The notes under the pieces were generated by a model that worked only from the letters and a program-made list of their open reading frames with translations, ran no database searches and had not been told where the DNA came from. Shown here piece after piece: positions 51,881 to 62,791 of a DNA stretch of 64,000 nucleotides. Origin of the DNA: Polyodon spathula (taxonomy: Eukaryota > Chordata > Actinopteri > Acipenseriformes > Polyodontidae); contig NC_054558.1 in NCBI RefSeq assembly GCF_017654505.1, forward strand, positions 14,251,628 to 14,315,627, given 5' to 3'. Positions within the stretch are counted from its first letter, which is position 1, and each line of letters begins with the position of its first letter. Position numbers and translations under genes: made by a program.

Positions 51881-52817
51881 CCAAGACTTTACTTACATGT
51901 GTTACAATTGACCCATCACCACAAAAATCTTAGGCTTGCCACTTGTCTGATATTGAAGACTCGGGAATTGATTAGGTATTAGGAAGTAACACCCACTTTA
52001 AATTATATTGACTTGTAGCTGAAATATATAAATAAACTAAATGAAATACTACTACTACACCCATCTTAAATTCTAAAGCATAACAATGCAAATGAATTAA
52101 TTCTAAATTCAGTCATCAGTTTACTGGCCATTTTAGATATGGGGATATAATCCAGTCAAAAATACATACAGAATTTACAATTATGGTCTTCAGATCATAT
52201 TACAATGTATGTATTGTGCCTACTTCAACAACGGTAATACACTGCAATGTATGAAACATACATTTCTTGAATATACAATGTGTCAAAGAATTTCCTCTCT
52301 CACATTTATTTCTCATTCTAACTTGGTAATTTAGCTTCCCTGGCACACATTTTGAATCTTTTGACGTTTCAAATCCAGTTTTAATATAAACAGTAGACAT
52401 TCATAGAACAGTTTTCTGAAGGCAATGGTTCAAAACAAGGCAGCCGTTACAGTATTTACAAGGTTTTAAACTCGCTAAAGGTCCTGCTTATTAGTTCCGA
52501 TAAAATCAATTGCCCTTTTAGAAAAAAACTAAAAGAAGAAAACTGCACTGGATAAAATCCAGCCCATTGTGTATTGTTAGACTCTGTGCTGGCTTATATT
52601 GTTCTGAATCATAGCAACATTAAAAACTGATACTGTTTTAGGTGTGTTTTTGCTTTAAATAAAACAAAAGACAATACAAACTTTATAAATAACAATAGTT
52701 GAGCCAAGTGGCCTGAGTGACTAAACGTTCCTATCAGTCAGTAAAGTAGACCAGAAAAGGTTTTACTTCGATAGAGGGCTAACGTAGCCTGTGTGCCTCC
52801 ACAAGTTAGTAACATAC
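51881..52817. other. Unique sequence, nothing recognised
   Basis: No feature supported. Confidence 0.4.
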
Positions 52818-53069
52818 ACAATTCCAAAGTTTTGCAGCAACTAATTTTGCTCATGCTGAATAATATTACATTTACATATTGAGTTGCATAGCGCTTTGTA
52901 GTTTTCCCATATTCTTAATGAAAAACTGACAACAATTGAAAAATGTGATATTTCAAAATCTAGTGTGAAATACTGTACTACTATTATGGCTTTGCGAAAT
53001 CATTTTGTAGTTTCTTTGATTACTTGATGTTAAATAAAAGGTAATGCAAAACTTTTGGCCACAGCTGTA
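52818..53069 (-). mobile_element. Tc1/mariner-like MITE, copy 3 of 3 (inverted)
   Basis: The right end GGTAATGCAAAACTTTTGGC then CACAGCTGTA is the best preserved terminal repeat of the three copies. Shared internal blocks include GCTTTGTAGTTTTCC and TTTTGTAGTTTCTTTGATTA. The left end is diverged (CCAAAGTTTTGCAGCAAC). Confidence 0.8.
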
Positions 53070-54729
53070 TAAGCTTTTGCCTAGAGGTTAAGACGCACTG
53101 GAGATGCGTTTCTTGGTGGGAGATGAATCTGACTAACATACTGTGTGCAATTGAGGGTTATTTCCTGTTCATTTTCCACAGTTGCAAATGCTTAGTGATA
53201 GGAAAACTAAAGACAGACTTAAAAAGAGCAATCAGGATTGTTAGTACTGTAGAGACTGCTAAAGAGAAAAGCTCTATATCCTGTGAGGAAAGGTACATCA
53301 GCCTTCGAAAGCACTCAGAGCCAGAGCTGAAAGCAACAGTAAAACTACTTCTCCTCGCAAACGTGTCTGCAGGAGCCCCAGGTTGTCACTTACAACGCAT
53401 GGTCTCATGGCACTGCAGTGTGTGTGTGTGTGTGATGTATGTTGGAGGGGTGGGTATAAAACTTGTAGCAGTTTGGGATAAGAAAATGAAGGTGATATAA
53501 TCAGAACACTAGTAGAGGCTTCATCCATCTGTAGGTTACACTTGCATTGTTCCATTTATCTGAGGAGCTGCTTATTAAGTTGACATTACTCTAGGTAACG
53601 CTTATACTATTCTGTACGTTACGGTATTCAACTTTTTAATCATAGGTATAGCTCAAAACCTGCAAATAGTGTTCTTTAGCACAAGTTATTGAATGTATTA
53701 TAATCTCAAGGTACGTGTAGGCTGTCTGATTGATTGTCCTATTGTTTGTCTGTCTGTCCATTTTGGAGTTTTTGTTCAATTGTGAAGAAATTAAGTCTGA
53801 TGATACTTTTTACACAAGATATTAAGAGTATCAGAATCTGGAGTACTGTATATAAAAGGTTTTGTTTGTTTCTTTGTAAAAAAACAAAAAGTTTGAACAA
53901 AATGTAACTTTTGAAAGGGGTGAAAGTGACTACATTTACTGAGTTTTAGCAATAACCCCCCTGAGTATAGGAAGTAAGAAGCAAAAGAGAAAGCATGGAA
54001 AAAATCACATTAGACGTAACTATAATAAAGTTTTTTAGTGCTGTGCTGCAGTCTCTGGGGTGACCGTCATATTTGCGATGGGCTGATGCTGTTTGATTAG
54101 ATGCCATGTCCACTCCTGGTGAAGTGAGAATCTGCAGTCTAGAGGGACAGAGGGAATGGGGTTCGTAGCTCTGCAAACACACACAGAAAGAGATTCTGCT
54201 TCAAAAATGTCTTTCCATGCCTCGCTCTGGTCGCTGCTCCATTTCTTCCTCATGCTTTTCCCCCTCTTAATTATTTATTCATTTATTTAACTATTTATGT
54301 TTTGTATGCTTTTTTTTGCTCCATAAATCCCAATCCATAATGGGTTGAGGAATGAGGAGCCCTACTTGGAGGCAGGAAATCCTACCTACTGTCCCCAAAC
54401 AAGATCCACCCTCATTAAACAGCACTCAACTCAGCTGACTGGTTCAATGAACTATATACTGGACAGAGTTCGTAGGGAGGACTCGGTTACCGGTAATGGA
54501 ATCCCACTTAGTTTCCCCAAAACAGTATCGTTTTAATGTAAATGTGTTTAATGATATTTGAAGGATCAAGTAAATGTACTGTATGTTTTATTCCAAAGAT
54601 GTAGCATACTCTTTTTTATAGGAAGAAAAGTAAATTAATGTGTGGCTAAATGTAAAATGAATGACATTGATGAGTCCTGCACATTTCAGTAAAAATATTT
54701 TTCTAAGGTCTTGGTTGTTACACCTTTAG
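53070..54729. other. Unique sequence with one unassigned open frame
   Basis: The 125-codon plus-strand frame at 53123-53500 looks somewhat protein-like in its middle (charged, few low-complexity runs) and then runs into a (TG)n tract. I recognise no family and do not call it a gene. A tRNA-like TTTTGCCTAGAGGTTAAGAC at 53076 could be a SINE remnant. Confidence 0.3.
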
Positions 54730-54825
54730 CACTAGAACCGTCACAGCAGTCATTTTGAAGGTTTGAGTTTAAGTTTTGAAATTTAAATTACTCTTTGTGT
54801 CTAAAAGTTATGCAGTTGTCCAGTG
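54730..54825 (+). repeat. Dispersed repeat A, left-end copy 3
   Basis: GCACTAGAACC, then CATTTTGAA, TTTAA and AAAGTTATGCAGTTGTCCAG parallel the first ~90 bases of copies 1 and 2. Similarity stops where the Tigger-like sequence begins. Confidence 0.45.
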
Positions 54826-55510
54826 GCACTGGAACAATTCTTAAAGTGAGGGTGCTGAAAGCCATTGAACAAAACTGTAACCCCTCATATGATAGAAGCC
54901 ATGCAAAGCCAGGAGGTGCTGCTGCAACCCCAGCACCTCTAGCTCCAATTGACCTGCAGTCAATAGATGCTGGTGTGATCCAGGCTTTTCTCACTACCGA
55001 CAGCTACAGATCCGTCATCTAATTGACATGGTTGACAGCACGGGGCACCTGTCTTGTATTTGAATGATGCAATCCAGTTCATTCATGTTGCATGGCATAT
55101 AGTGAGTCCCCAAACAGCCATTGGCTATTTTAAGTGAAAATTATCCCGGAACCTGAAGTTGAAATTGAAACGACTGAAGAGGTAAGCCAGGTCCACACCT
55201 TCGAGGATGATTTGAAGAGGACAGCTGTTGCTTTTAACATGGAAAGTGATGGAGCGATGTGGCTCACAGAGTTTGAACACATTGATGACCAGCTGAACAC
55301 TAAGGAGGAAATGACTGAAAGAGAAATCCTAGATGTCATGTGGTCAGAGAATCAACAGGTCCAACAGCTTCAGGATGAGGAGGGTAAATACGATGACAAC
55401 GATGATGATTCTAAATTGACATCGCCGAAGGCTTGGGAAGCTTTGCAGACTTTGTTTCGCTACTTCAAATGGAGTGATGGCTGCACACCTGAAGATTTAT
55501 AGTATCTTTC
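54826..55510 (+). pseudogene. Tigger/pogo transposase C-terminal relic, frameshifted
   Basis: Three successive frames each carry a piece of the pogo/Tigger (DDE_1-type) transposase. One ends with DLQSIDAGVIQAF (54943-54990), matching the QPLDQGII-F block. The next frame gives HYRQLQIRHLIDMVD (about 54992-55040). The third gives NDAIQFIHVAWHIVSPQT (about 55062-55118), the conserved region after the catalytic core. A fourth frame starts near 55134 and runs 122 codons as an acidic tail to a stop at 55501. Intact enzymes cut and paste DNA at TA sites and gave rise to the TIGD genes. Here at least three frame changes and missing catalytic aspartates make it non-functional. It is unlikely to be a host TIGD gene because of these breaks. 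Confidence 0.72.
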
Positions 55511-56090
55511 TGTTCAAAGATCTCAGATTACCCTGAAAAGCCTGACACAATCTACAACAAAAAACTTTTTATCTAAATCAATGAAATGTAGATTTAAAAA
55601 AAAAGAAAATAAATAAGAAACTGGACTGTATGTGACAAGCTATTATTGGTAATTTGTAATTGGTGTTTGCATTGTATCAGATTTGTAATTAACCTTGTTA
55701 TTATATTGCTGTATGGTCAGTTTGGACCCTATCCCATATATATGTGATATAATGAGACAGCACTGTTACACAACTAACACAAGTAAGAGAATAATATGCT
55801 TTTTAAACCTGTTCCATTCAATGCTTAACTGGGGGCGCGTTGCATTATCTAGCAGAAACGAGACCTGGTGATTTCTTATTACACACTTACACTGGTTTAG
55901 CCCTTTCATCCAGTCTGCAAGCTGTCATCTATGTATGGGATGTAGAGGTCCACATTAAAGTTTTTGAAGCATCTAGGTTTTTTGATTTCCCTATGACAAA
56001 TAGATTGAGCTTTTGCACACATTTTTTTCCCTGGTAATGTTGCTGGTTGATAGAGGTAACATCCTGTAAAAAAGGTCAGCTTCATCCATA
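55511..56090. other. Unique sequence, nothing recognised
   Basis: Possibly the untranslated right part of the Tigger element, but no terminal repeat was found. Confidence 0.35.
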
Positions 56091-56098
56091 CTGTAGAC

Positions 56099-56270
56099 CA
56101 GTGGTACTCAACTCTGGCCCTCAAGATTCATTCTAGTCCTGGTCTTTATTTTAACCAGGTCCTAAATTAGTTAATTGCCTCTTAGCAGCTTCAATTAACT
56201 ACATTAGAACCTGCTTGCAGTAAAAACCTGGACTGGCTTTGATCTCGAGGGTCACAGTTGAGTACCACTC
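56099..56270. mobile_element. hAT MITE, 172 bp, with perfect 8-bp target duplication
   Basis: The left end CAGTGGTACTCAACTCTGG and the right end CACAGTTGAGTACCACTC are inverted repeats. The flanks CTGTAGAC at 56091-56098 and 56271-56278 are identical, as expected for hAT transposition (8-bp duplication). The interior is also partly palindromic (GTTAATTG against CAATTAAC). There is no coding capacity; it is short, well-bounded and probably younger than most elements nearby. Confidence 0.93.
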
Positions 56271-56639
56271 CTGTAGACGTTGCTGAGATTTTATTGTGAA
56301 ATGACTTCACAGGCTTTGATTCTCCCACTGCATACTGTTGCTTCATTCACTTCAGTACTTCCATGGCTAACTTCCATTATGCTGTCTGGTCCCAAGGCAG
56401 GCTTTAAAACATTGCAGCCAGCCATTTGAGTAAGAAAGTGTCAACATTTTTATAACCACTGGAGCTCTGGCAAATGTAGGGACATGTATTTATTATCTAT
56501 TTATTGCAATTGTTATTCAACCATATCTTGAAACATGCTATTTAGTGACTTTTAAAAAAAAAAAAAATAGATGTCTTATGCCCCTGATTTCTTACTCCAT
56601 CTAACTTATACATTTAGTGTAGTCAATTAAGAATGGCTA
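56271..56639. other. Unique sequence, nothing recognised
   Basis: No feature supported apart from an A-run near 56554-56567. Confidence 0.4.
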
Positions 56640-56960
56640 ATTATGTTCCCTCAATGCAATCCCCACAGCAGCTCAGGAAAACTGAAGATCAATGGGCGTC
56701 CTCCCATTCCACCAGGAGCTCTACAACAAATGTCAGCAAGCAACCAGCCCCCAGTGGACGAAGGCCATGCTGGCAACCTTGTGCGCTCCTGAGGGCCTGA
56801 CCAGTAGGAGCCGCTGTAGTGCGGTGAGCAAAAACAGTCTGTGGTGATTTTGCCTCCCTAACCCGAGCCCCAGAGCCAGTGCAATTCTCCATCTGGAATC
56901 CCCATCGAAGATCAGCCACTTTGCACAGCTATGAACCTGCACTTCCTTGACACACCACAG
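56640..56960 (-). repeat. Dispersed repeat C, copy 2 (SINE-like)
   Basis: On the minus strand it contains GATCTTCGATGGGGATTCCA, GCACTGGCTCTGGGGC and GGGTTAGGGAGGCAAAATCA, and continues into a GC-rich body (AGCGGCTCCTACTGGTCAGG). Overlapping frames of 69-76 codons here reflect its GC content, not genes. Confidence 0.5.
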
Positions 56961-59285
56961 GGCTGTGCCTTTACCAATTTAAGGTAAAAATAGGGTTAAT
57001 AACACATTCTTATTTTTGAGGATTTAGGTTAATGTATTTTTGGGGACCCTGAGTCATACATTTTAAATAGATACTAATTAAAACATGTTTTAAATAAATA
57101 AATACCAGCCTAATTGATATACTTTGTTGCCCAGGGATCAAGGGATGTTTTGTGTTTTTCAACATCACAGATTCATGATTGTTTGAAAGACTGGGAGTAG
57201 TCTGTGGACCACAAAACCTAATAAATCACGACAGGCAACTCAGTTTTAAAATACTGACACTCTGCAACAAAAAAAAGCCCTGTGCTGAGCTGATAAACCC
57301 AGAGGAGCACATGTGGATAAATTATATGATGAAAGCAGTTATATAAATGACTTACCACAGACGTTATCAACCACTCACTGGTATGCTGTTTGAGATCTGA
57401 TACAGATTGAGCAAAAGTACACAGAATACTCTTGTAAAATAACAAGCAAAAGGAGCATCTTTGTTTTAATTACAAATTCTCCTTGCCAGAAGATGTTGTC
57501 ATTGATTGGAAAAGCATAATTTTGTGTTTTGCATTTAACACATTGTCACAAGTTTTTTCTATTTTAATTAATATCTGCAGCCTTAAAATGTGTTAAAGGA
57601 AATTATTTGGACAATCCTAGTATCTGCACACCCTTAACAGAAAGACTGTCCCTTTGAGGTGTTATCTGTAGCAAAGCAAAGTGCTGTACACAAAGGCAAA
57701 TACATTAAATGAAAAATTGGCGTGCCTGTCATTTTCACAACAACAACAACATTTGACTACTATAGCATCTTTAATGACTCCAGCAAGGGCCTCGTGTAAC
57801 TACACTGATCCATGCCCTCCATCCTGTAACGGCTGAGGACAGATTTCAAATAACTTTCAGATCACTTTGATTAGAACTGAGTTCCATATAAAATACAGAG
57901 GGGGGGGAGCTTTTGCTCTGCTATTGTTTATTAATGTTCCATTTTAATAAACAAAGCCAGTGTTTCTGCCTCAAAAAAAAGAAACATTTTAAAGCAAGTG
58001 CAAAGGAAGATGTTTCAGAGAAGAATAAAACAAGTGTAATGATTTAAAAAAAAAAAAAAAAAATAGCAGAAGCCCATCCCACTCAGTTGTTTCTGGATTG
58101 AATGAATTTGAGTAATATAGACCTGTCAGTCCACTCTATGAAATAGCAAATTATGTCTTTTTAATTTTTTGTTTGTTTTACAATCCCATACTATTGTATG
58201 GTGTCAATCATTCGAAGTGATTTGGGGTTCTATTGCTCTAGGATTGGCCTGGCTTTGCCCTTGCTTTCTCGTTCCATTCCTAGCATGTTGCAATATGACC
58301 TGCAAGATCCATCTATATCCCAACTATAACCCATAACAAATAAGAAAGATAAAAAGCAGCATACAATAGAATGGGGGCATGGAAATAATCAATTCAAATA
58401 GATTTAGACTATATCTTGTATATCTATAACAAATATTTCGTGAAGAATCTACACTGTTTTCCTTTTTGGTTTTAATAATATGTTTTCTTACTGCATACAT
58501 TATAAAAGAATATATAATAATATACACATGCTGTGTATTTGAAGGACCTAGACATTTTTTTTTTTTTTTTAGCTTTTGAGGCATACAGATTTTGGACCAT
58601 ATTTGAACACATTTATAAAATTACTCCTCAGTCCTACTGCATCCCTCTCAATGTGAATTACTTGTCAAGTGAATCAAGAAGTTCCATGCTGTTCTGGTAT
58701 GAGGGGACATATACACACGCTGGAACTCTTGTTAGCCAATGAGATTGCTCCGTGTAACATTTTATAATGCTGATTATACCTGTCCAATATTCAATTATAA
58801 AATTAGTTTCTGATTGCATCTTCAATATCTACATAGCATTCCAGAACAGGTTGTATAACACGTTTCTTATCCATAAATTCTTTGCAATGTGCAAGAAACC
58901 CTCTGTAAAAAAGGAATATTCTGCAGATTCTATCAGTTATCCTACATAGCTTTTAAATTCGAAGCATTAAAAAACCCTACTGTTTTTGAACAGGGCAGCT
59001 GGAACACCATAAGAAGATCATTCTAGAAAAACTTTTCTTTTGAAGCATGTGAAGAGGCTAGGGTAAAGTATGCTTGCGAGTACAAAAACAAAACCAATGA
59101 CACATTAGCATTTTCATATAAATGACCTTTCTGCGGTGCTCTGGTAACTACGGTCTTTTTTGCCAGTCTGCCTCGGGCCCGGCTCAACCCAAGCGCTAGA
59201 TTTTTTGCTCATCTCCCCAAATCTCCCTTGACTAAATGTCAGAATTACACATCTTCCTGCTTGCAATGAAGGCTTTAATTAGTGC
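56961..59285. other. Unique sequence, nothing recognised
   Basis: A-runs at 58045-58063 and T-runs near 58556-58570. No gene recognised. Confidence 0.4.
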
Positions 59286-59291
59286 ATGTGT

Positions 59292-59354
<63 letters not shown>
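59286..59354. repeat. (TG)n microsatellite
   Basis: About 34 TG units with one TA interruption. Confidence 0.95.
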
Positions 59355-59355
<1 letters not shown>

Positions 59356-59524
59356 ACCCTTCTCTTCTGCAATTCCTAGCCTTCCTGACTGCAGGCTAAA
59401 CAGAAAAAGGGAGAGAGACCTCTTTATCGTTGCCTCAGATGGTTTGATTTGCTTATGCACACAGCTAATGTGGCTGCTGATCTGAAGGATCTTTCTTTCT
59501 TTGCTTCTACTAAGTCCAGTCAAC

Positions 59525-59741
<217 letters not shown>

Positions 59742-59751
59742 TATTACGCCC

Positions 59752-59810
59752 GGTACAACAAATTCTGTGGTAAATATTTCATTTTTGTCATTTTTAGATC
59801 CTTTCAAAAA

Positions 59811-59882
<72 letters not shown>

Positions 59883-59941
59883 TTTTTGAAAGGATCTAAA
59901 AATGACAAAAATGAAATATTTACCACAGAATTTGTTTCACC
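59752..59941. repeat. Near-perfect 180-bp palindrome with AT core
   Basis: The arm AACAAATTCTGTGGTAAATA (from 59757) through TTTCAAAAAGAAT is repeated exactly in inverted orientation to 59936, and the AT-dinucleotide centre is itself self-complementary. Pairing position by position about 59846.5, I find mismatches only at the innermost bases. Similarity extends about five bases further at each end (GGT conserved) and then stops. It may be a palindromic MITE or an AT-cored palindrome of the kind known to be unstable. Confidence 0.9.
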
Positions 59942-60769
59942 TTAATGAAACTACCATAGGGTGTATTTGCTGAATGTGTGTATTGCTACATTTGTATTTG
60001 TTCCATACCTAGCCTATGTACACCCAGTTATGCAATTTAAAATAAGAATGTGGCAGTAGACACATTTATTTCTGCAAATACACAACAATGGTTGTTCCAT
60101 CAAAGGTGAAACATCTTCTATAGTAAATATTACATTTTTGACTAAATCTTATGGACCTTTGTCCTTTCAAACTGAGGTAGAAGGTATAAAATGATAGTCC
60201 TTACAGTCCCGGGCAGGCTTAAGGCATGTAGACTGTACCTGCCCTGTAGATTAAATGAGGACTAAGATTTTTTACAATTGCAGTATTCTGATATTTTGTA
60301 CGTCTTGCTGGTATTTATCACATGACCTGAATCTCAGAAGGACTTCTGTCTCTTTTAATTTCATATGTCTATTGTAACATGATAAATGTTGTCTTTAATA
60401 TGAATGTAATGATATAAAGCGTTATGGTTGTCTTCAACTGTTTTCAATTGCACATGGAACTCTAACAAGCAAGTTTTGGTTGTCTTAGCGTTTTAATATT
60501 AGATATATATAAAGTCTCCATTACAGAAATCAGTGGGCGTTGGGTGGTAAAATAAAGAACAAACGTCCTACCCTCAGATGTTCTGCATTTATTCAATCCA
60601 GCATAGGTTAATTTAATCTTTGTGTTCTCTCAGCTTAATGACTTCATGGAACATGAAATTACTGTTGTATTCTGTTAAATTGTCAAATGAAACCTGAAGA
60701 ATCAGGTTGACCTGAAGCAAGCCTATCATTCCAACTTCCTCTGTAGTGCAGTTCCAATGCAGTCACAGG
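59942..60769. other. Unique sequence, nothing recognised
   Basis: No feature supported. Confidence 0.4.
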
Positions 60770-61058
60770 CAGCTGTTATGTGAGTCTAACTGCAGTTCAT
60801 TCACAGACGCACACTCTCTTTAGAGGCCAGCGGTGCGGCTGGCCCAGGCATCTATATGAGCATTAAGAGCCAACATCAAATTTAACAACAACAACAACAA
60901 AAAAGGTCTGGGGGTCCTGTAGCCCAGGGGTGTGGTGCTGTGATGTTAATGTCAAGTAATAAACACGTCCAGGAGCTCTGCTTAGCCAGGCAGCAGCACA
61001 TCGGACACGCAGCGCAGTGCAAGGAGTGGGTGCTTACACTGGAGGAGAAAGATAAAGA
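60770..61058. other. Locally GC-richer block, function unknown
   Basis: It contains GAGGCCAGCGGTGCGGCTGG and GGACACGCAGCGCAGTGCAA in otherwise AT-rich DNA, followed by a purine tract. It could be a non-coding first exon or promoter, a conserved element or an old repeat. No start site motif is certain. Confidence 0.25.
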
Positions 61059-61059
61059 A

Positions 61060-61172
61060 AGAGAGAAAGAGGGAGAGAGAAAGTGAGAGAGATAGAGGGG
61101 AAGAAAAGGAAGAAAGAAAGAGGAATAGAGAGAGAAAGAGGGAAAGAGAAAAAGAGGGGAAAGAAAGAAAGA
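61060..61172 (+). repeat. Polypurine tract rich in GAAA and GAGA units
   Basis: About 110 bases almost entirely of A and G. Confidence 0.9.
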
Positions 61173-61177
61173 TCTAG

Positions 61178-61179
61178 TG

Positions 61180-61260
<81 letters not shown>
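61178..61260. repeat. (ATT)n microsatellite
   Basis: About 28 uninterrupted ATT triplets, giving an artificial poly-Leu frame. Confidence 0.95.
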
Positions 61261-62017
61261 CCGCTTAGATCACTGTGTGTATAATTGTACCATGTTAAGT
61301 TTACTTTGCTTTATTATGCATATATTTTTTTCAAAGTCTTGAAAATGAACGGAATTCATTAATAGCTTTAATAACTAAACAGTTCGAGTCATGCAGAACG
61401 AAACAGCTTCACTGTGACTGACTTTTTGTAATTTGCAATTTCTTTACACTGGTAAGTTACATCCAGTTTTTCACATACAACATAAGTTATCAATAAATGT
61501 AATGTTTTAGCTTCTTAGTTTTATCTTGCAATTTCAAATTTTAAGTGTTTGTATGAATGAACACTGGTTATAAAAATACAGTTCTTCTGTATACTGTTCT
61601 TGCTTATTTTTACATGCTTGTCATGGTGTGGTGTGACAGTATTTTACTGCCACTACAAGCCCCCTTGCAGTGCCCTAAATCCTATTGACAATTCTCCAGG
61701 AAGACAGGGCCTTGAACAGAGACTGAGTCTCTACAGGCACTGGGGCTCATCCCTTCATCACAGCGGGAGCCTGCTCCCCCAACGGAGTTCACAGGACCAG
61801 AACACAGCACATGCACTAAACTGCACATACACTACACTGAACATACACTACACTGCACATATAGCACATATAAAGCACCGGGGAATGATACTATGGGTAG
61901 AACAACTATTAATTTGATATAATTAAATAGTTGAATAACTAGTCACTGTTTTTAAAAAAAGTGTTTGATCATGCCTGGTGCTTTGTATGTGAACATACTG
62001 TTTTGTAACACTTTGGA
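61261..62017. other. Unique sequence with a short CACTACACTG-type tandem repeat
   Basis: The 105-codon frame at 61600-61917 shows no motif and ends in the tandem ACATACACTACACTG units near 61825-61860. Confidence 0.35.
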
Positions 62018-62031
62018 GGGGGGGGGGGGGG
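62018..62031 (+). repeat. Homopolymer run of 14 G
   Basis: Uninterrupted G-run, followed by (TG)n and (GA)n. Confidence 0.9.
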
Positions 62032-62218
62032 TGTCTGTGTGTGAGCGAGAGAGAGAGAGAATCAGAACCAGGGTTGGATACTGCAGAGTGAGTAAGCAAG
62101 TTGAAACCGCCAACAGCCAGCCGAGTAGCCAGAATTAGTTTATTATTGAACAGAGATGATTAGTTCAGAGATTGTAGCTCCCATCATAGTTTGCTACCCT
62201 GCTACCCTGTCACAAGCA

Positions 62219-62791
62219 TTAACCCTTTACACTCCAAGCAATTTTTGCTTATTGTTGCCAAATTGCCTTTCCCCTGTAAAAAAACACATTTCTGAATGTC
62301 CTAGAAGCATGGCATTTTTATATCAAAATTTAAAGCATACATTTTTATTTCATATTATGTTGGAACCTGGAATAAAAAGTGCTTCCTAGACTCTCACAGA
62401 TGACAAAATGTGAAGAAAAAAAAACGCATTTACAACAGTTATCAGTTTTTTGTAAAAAAAGTATTTTTGATAAGTTTATATGATAGTCCTATATGTTGGG
62501 AAGTTCCACACAAAATTTCAGCCCAATAGCATCAAAAATGACCAGAATACCAGAATGAGAACATTGTTTGCAATTTCTGATTTTTATTGGCAAAAGTGTT
62601 TTTTTTTTTTTAATGTGCGCATGGCTCTAAAATCCTTGTTTGGCCGAGTATCACATCGAATTGGGTCTTGAATTGAAGCCTGACTCTTCAAAGAATCATC
62701 TCTGACAGATGTTCCTGGTTGGAGCTACAAAGCAAAATGTAAGTGGCCCGCCCCAGGGCAAAATCCCATATACTAAAGTTTAAAGAGTTAA
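62219..62791. mobile_element. piggyBac-like MITE between TTAA sites
   Basis: TTAA lies at both ends (62219-62222 and 62788-62791), matching the strict piggyBac target duplication. The inner ends CCCTTTACACTCCAA and, inverted, CTCTTTAAACTTTAG agree at 11 of 15 positions. The roughly 565-base interior has no transposase frame, so it would depend on an enzyme from elsewhere. The chance of two TTAA sites alone is high in AT-rich DNA; the paired inverted ends are the real support. Confidence 0.55.

Noticed and set aside
61083..61268. Lysine/arginine-rich frame followed by poly-leucine
   Set aside because: It is produced by the polypurine tract and the (ATT)n run.
61600..61917. 105-codon frame as a gene
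   Set aside because: No motif; the end runs through a short tandem repeat.
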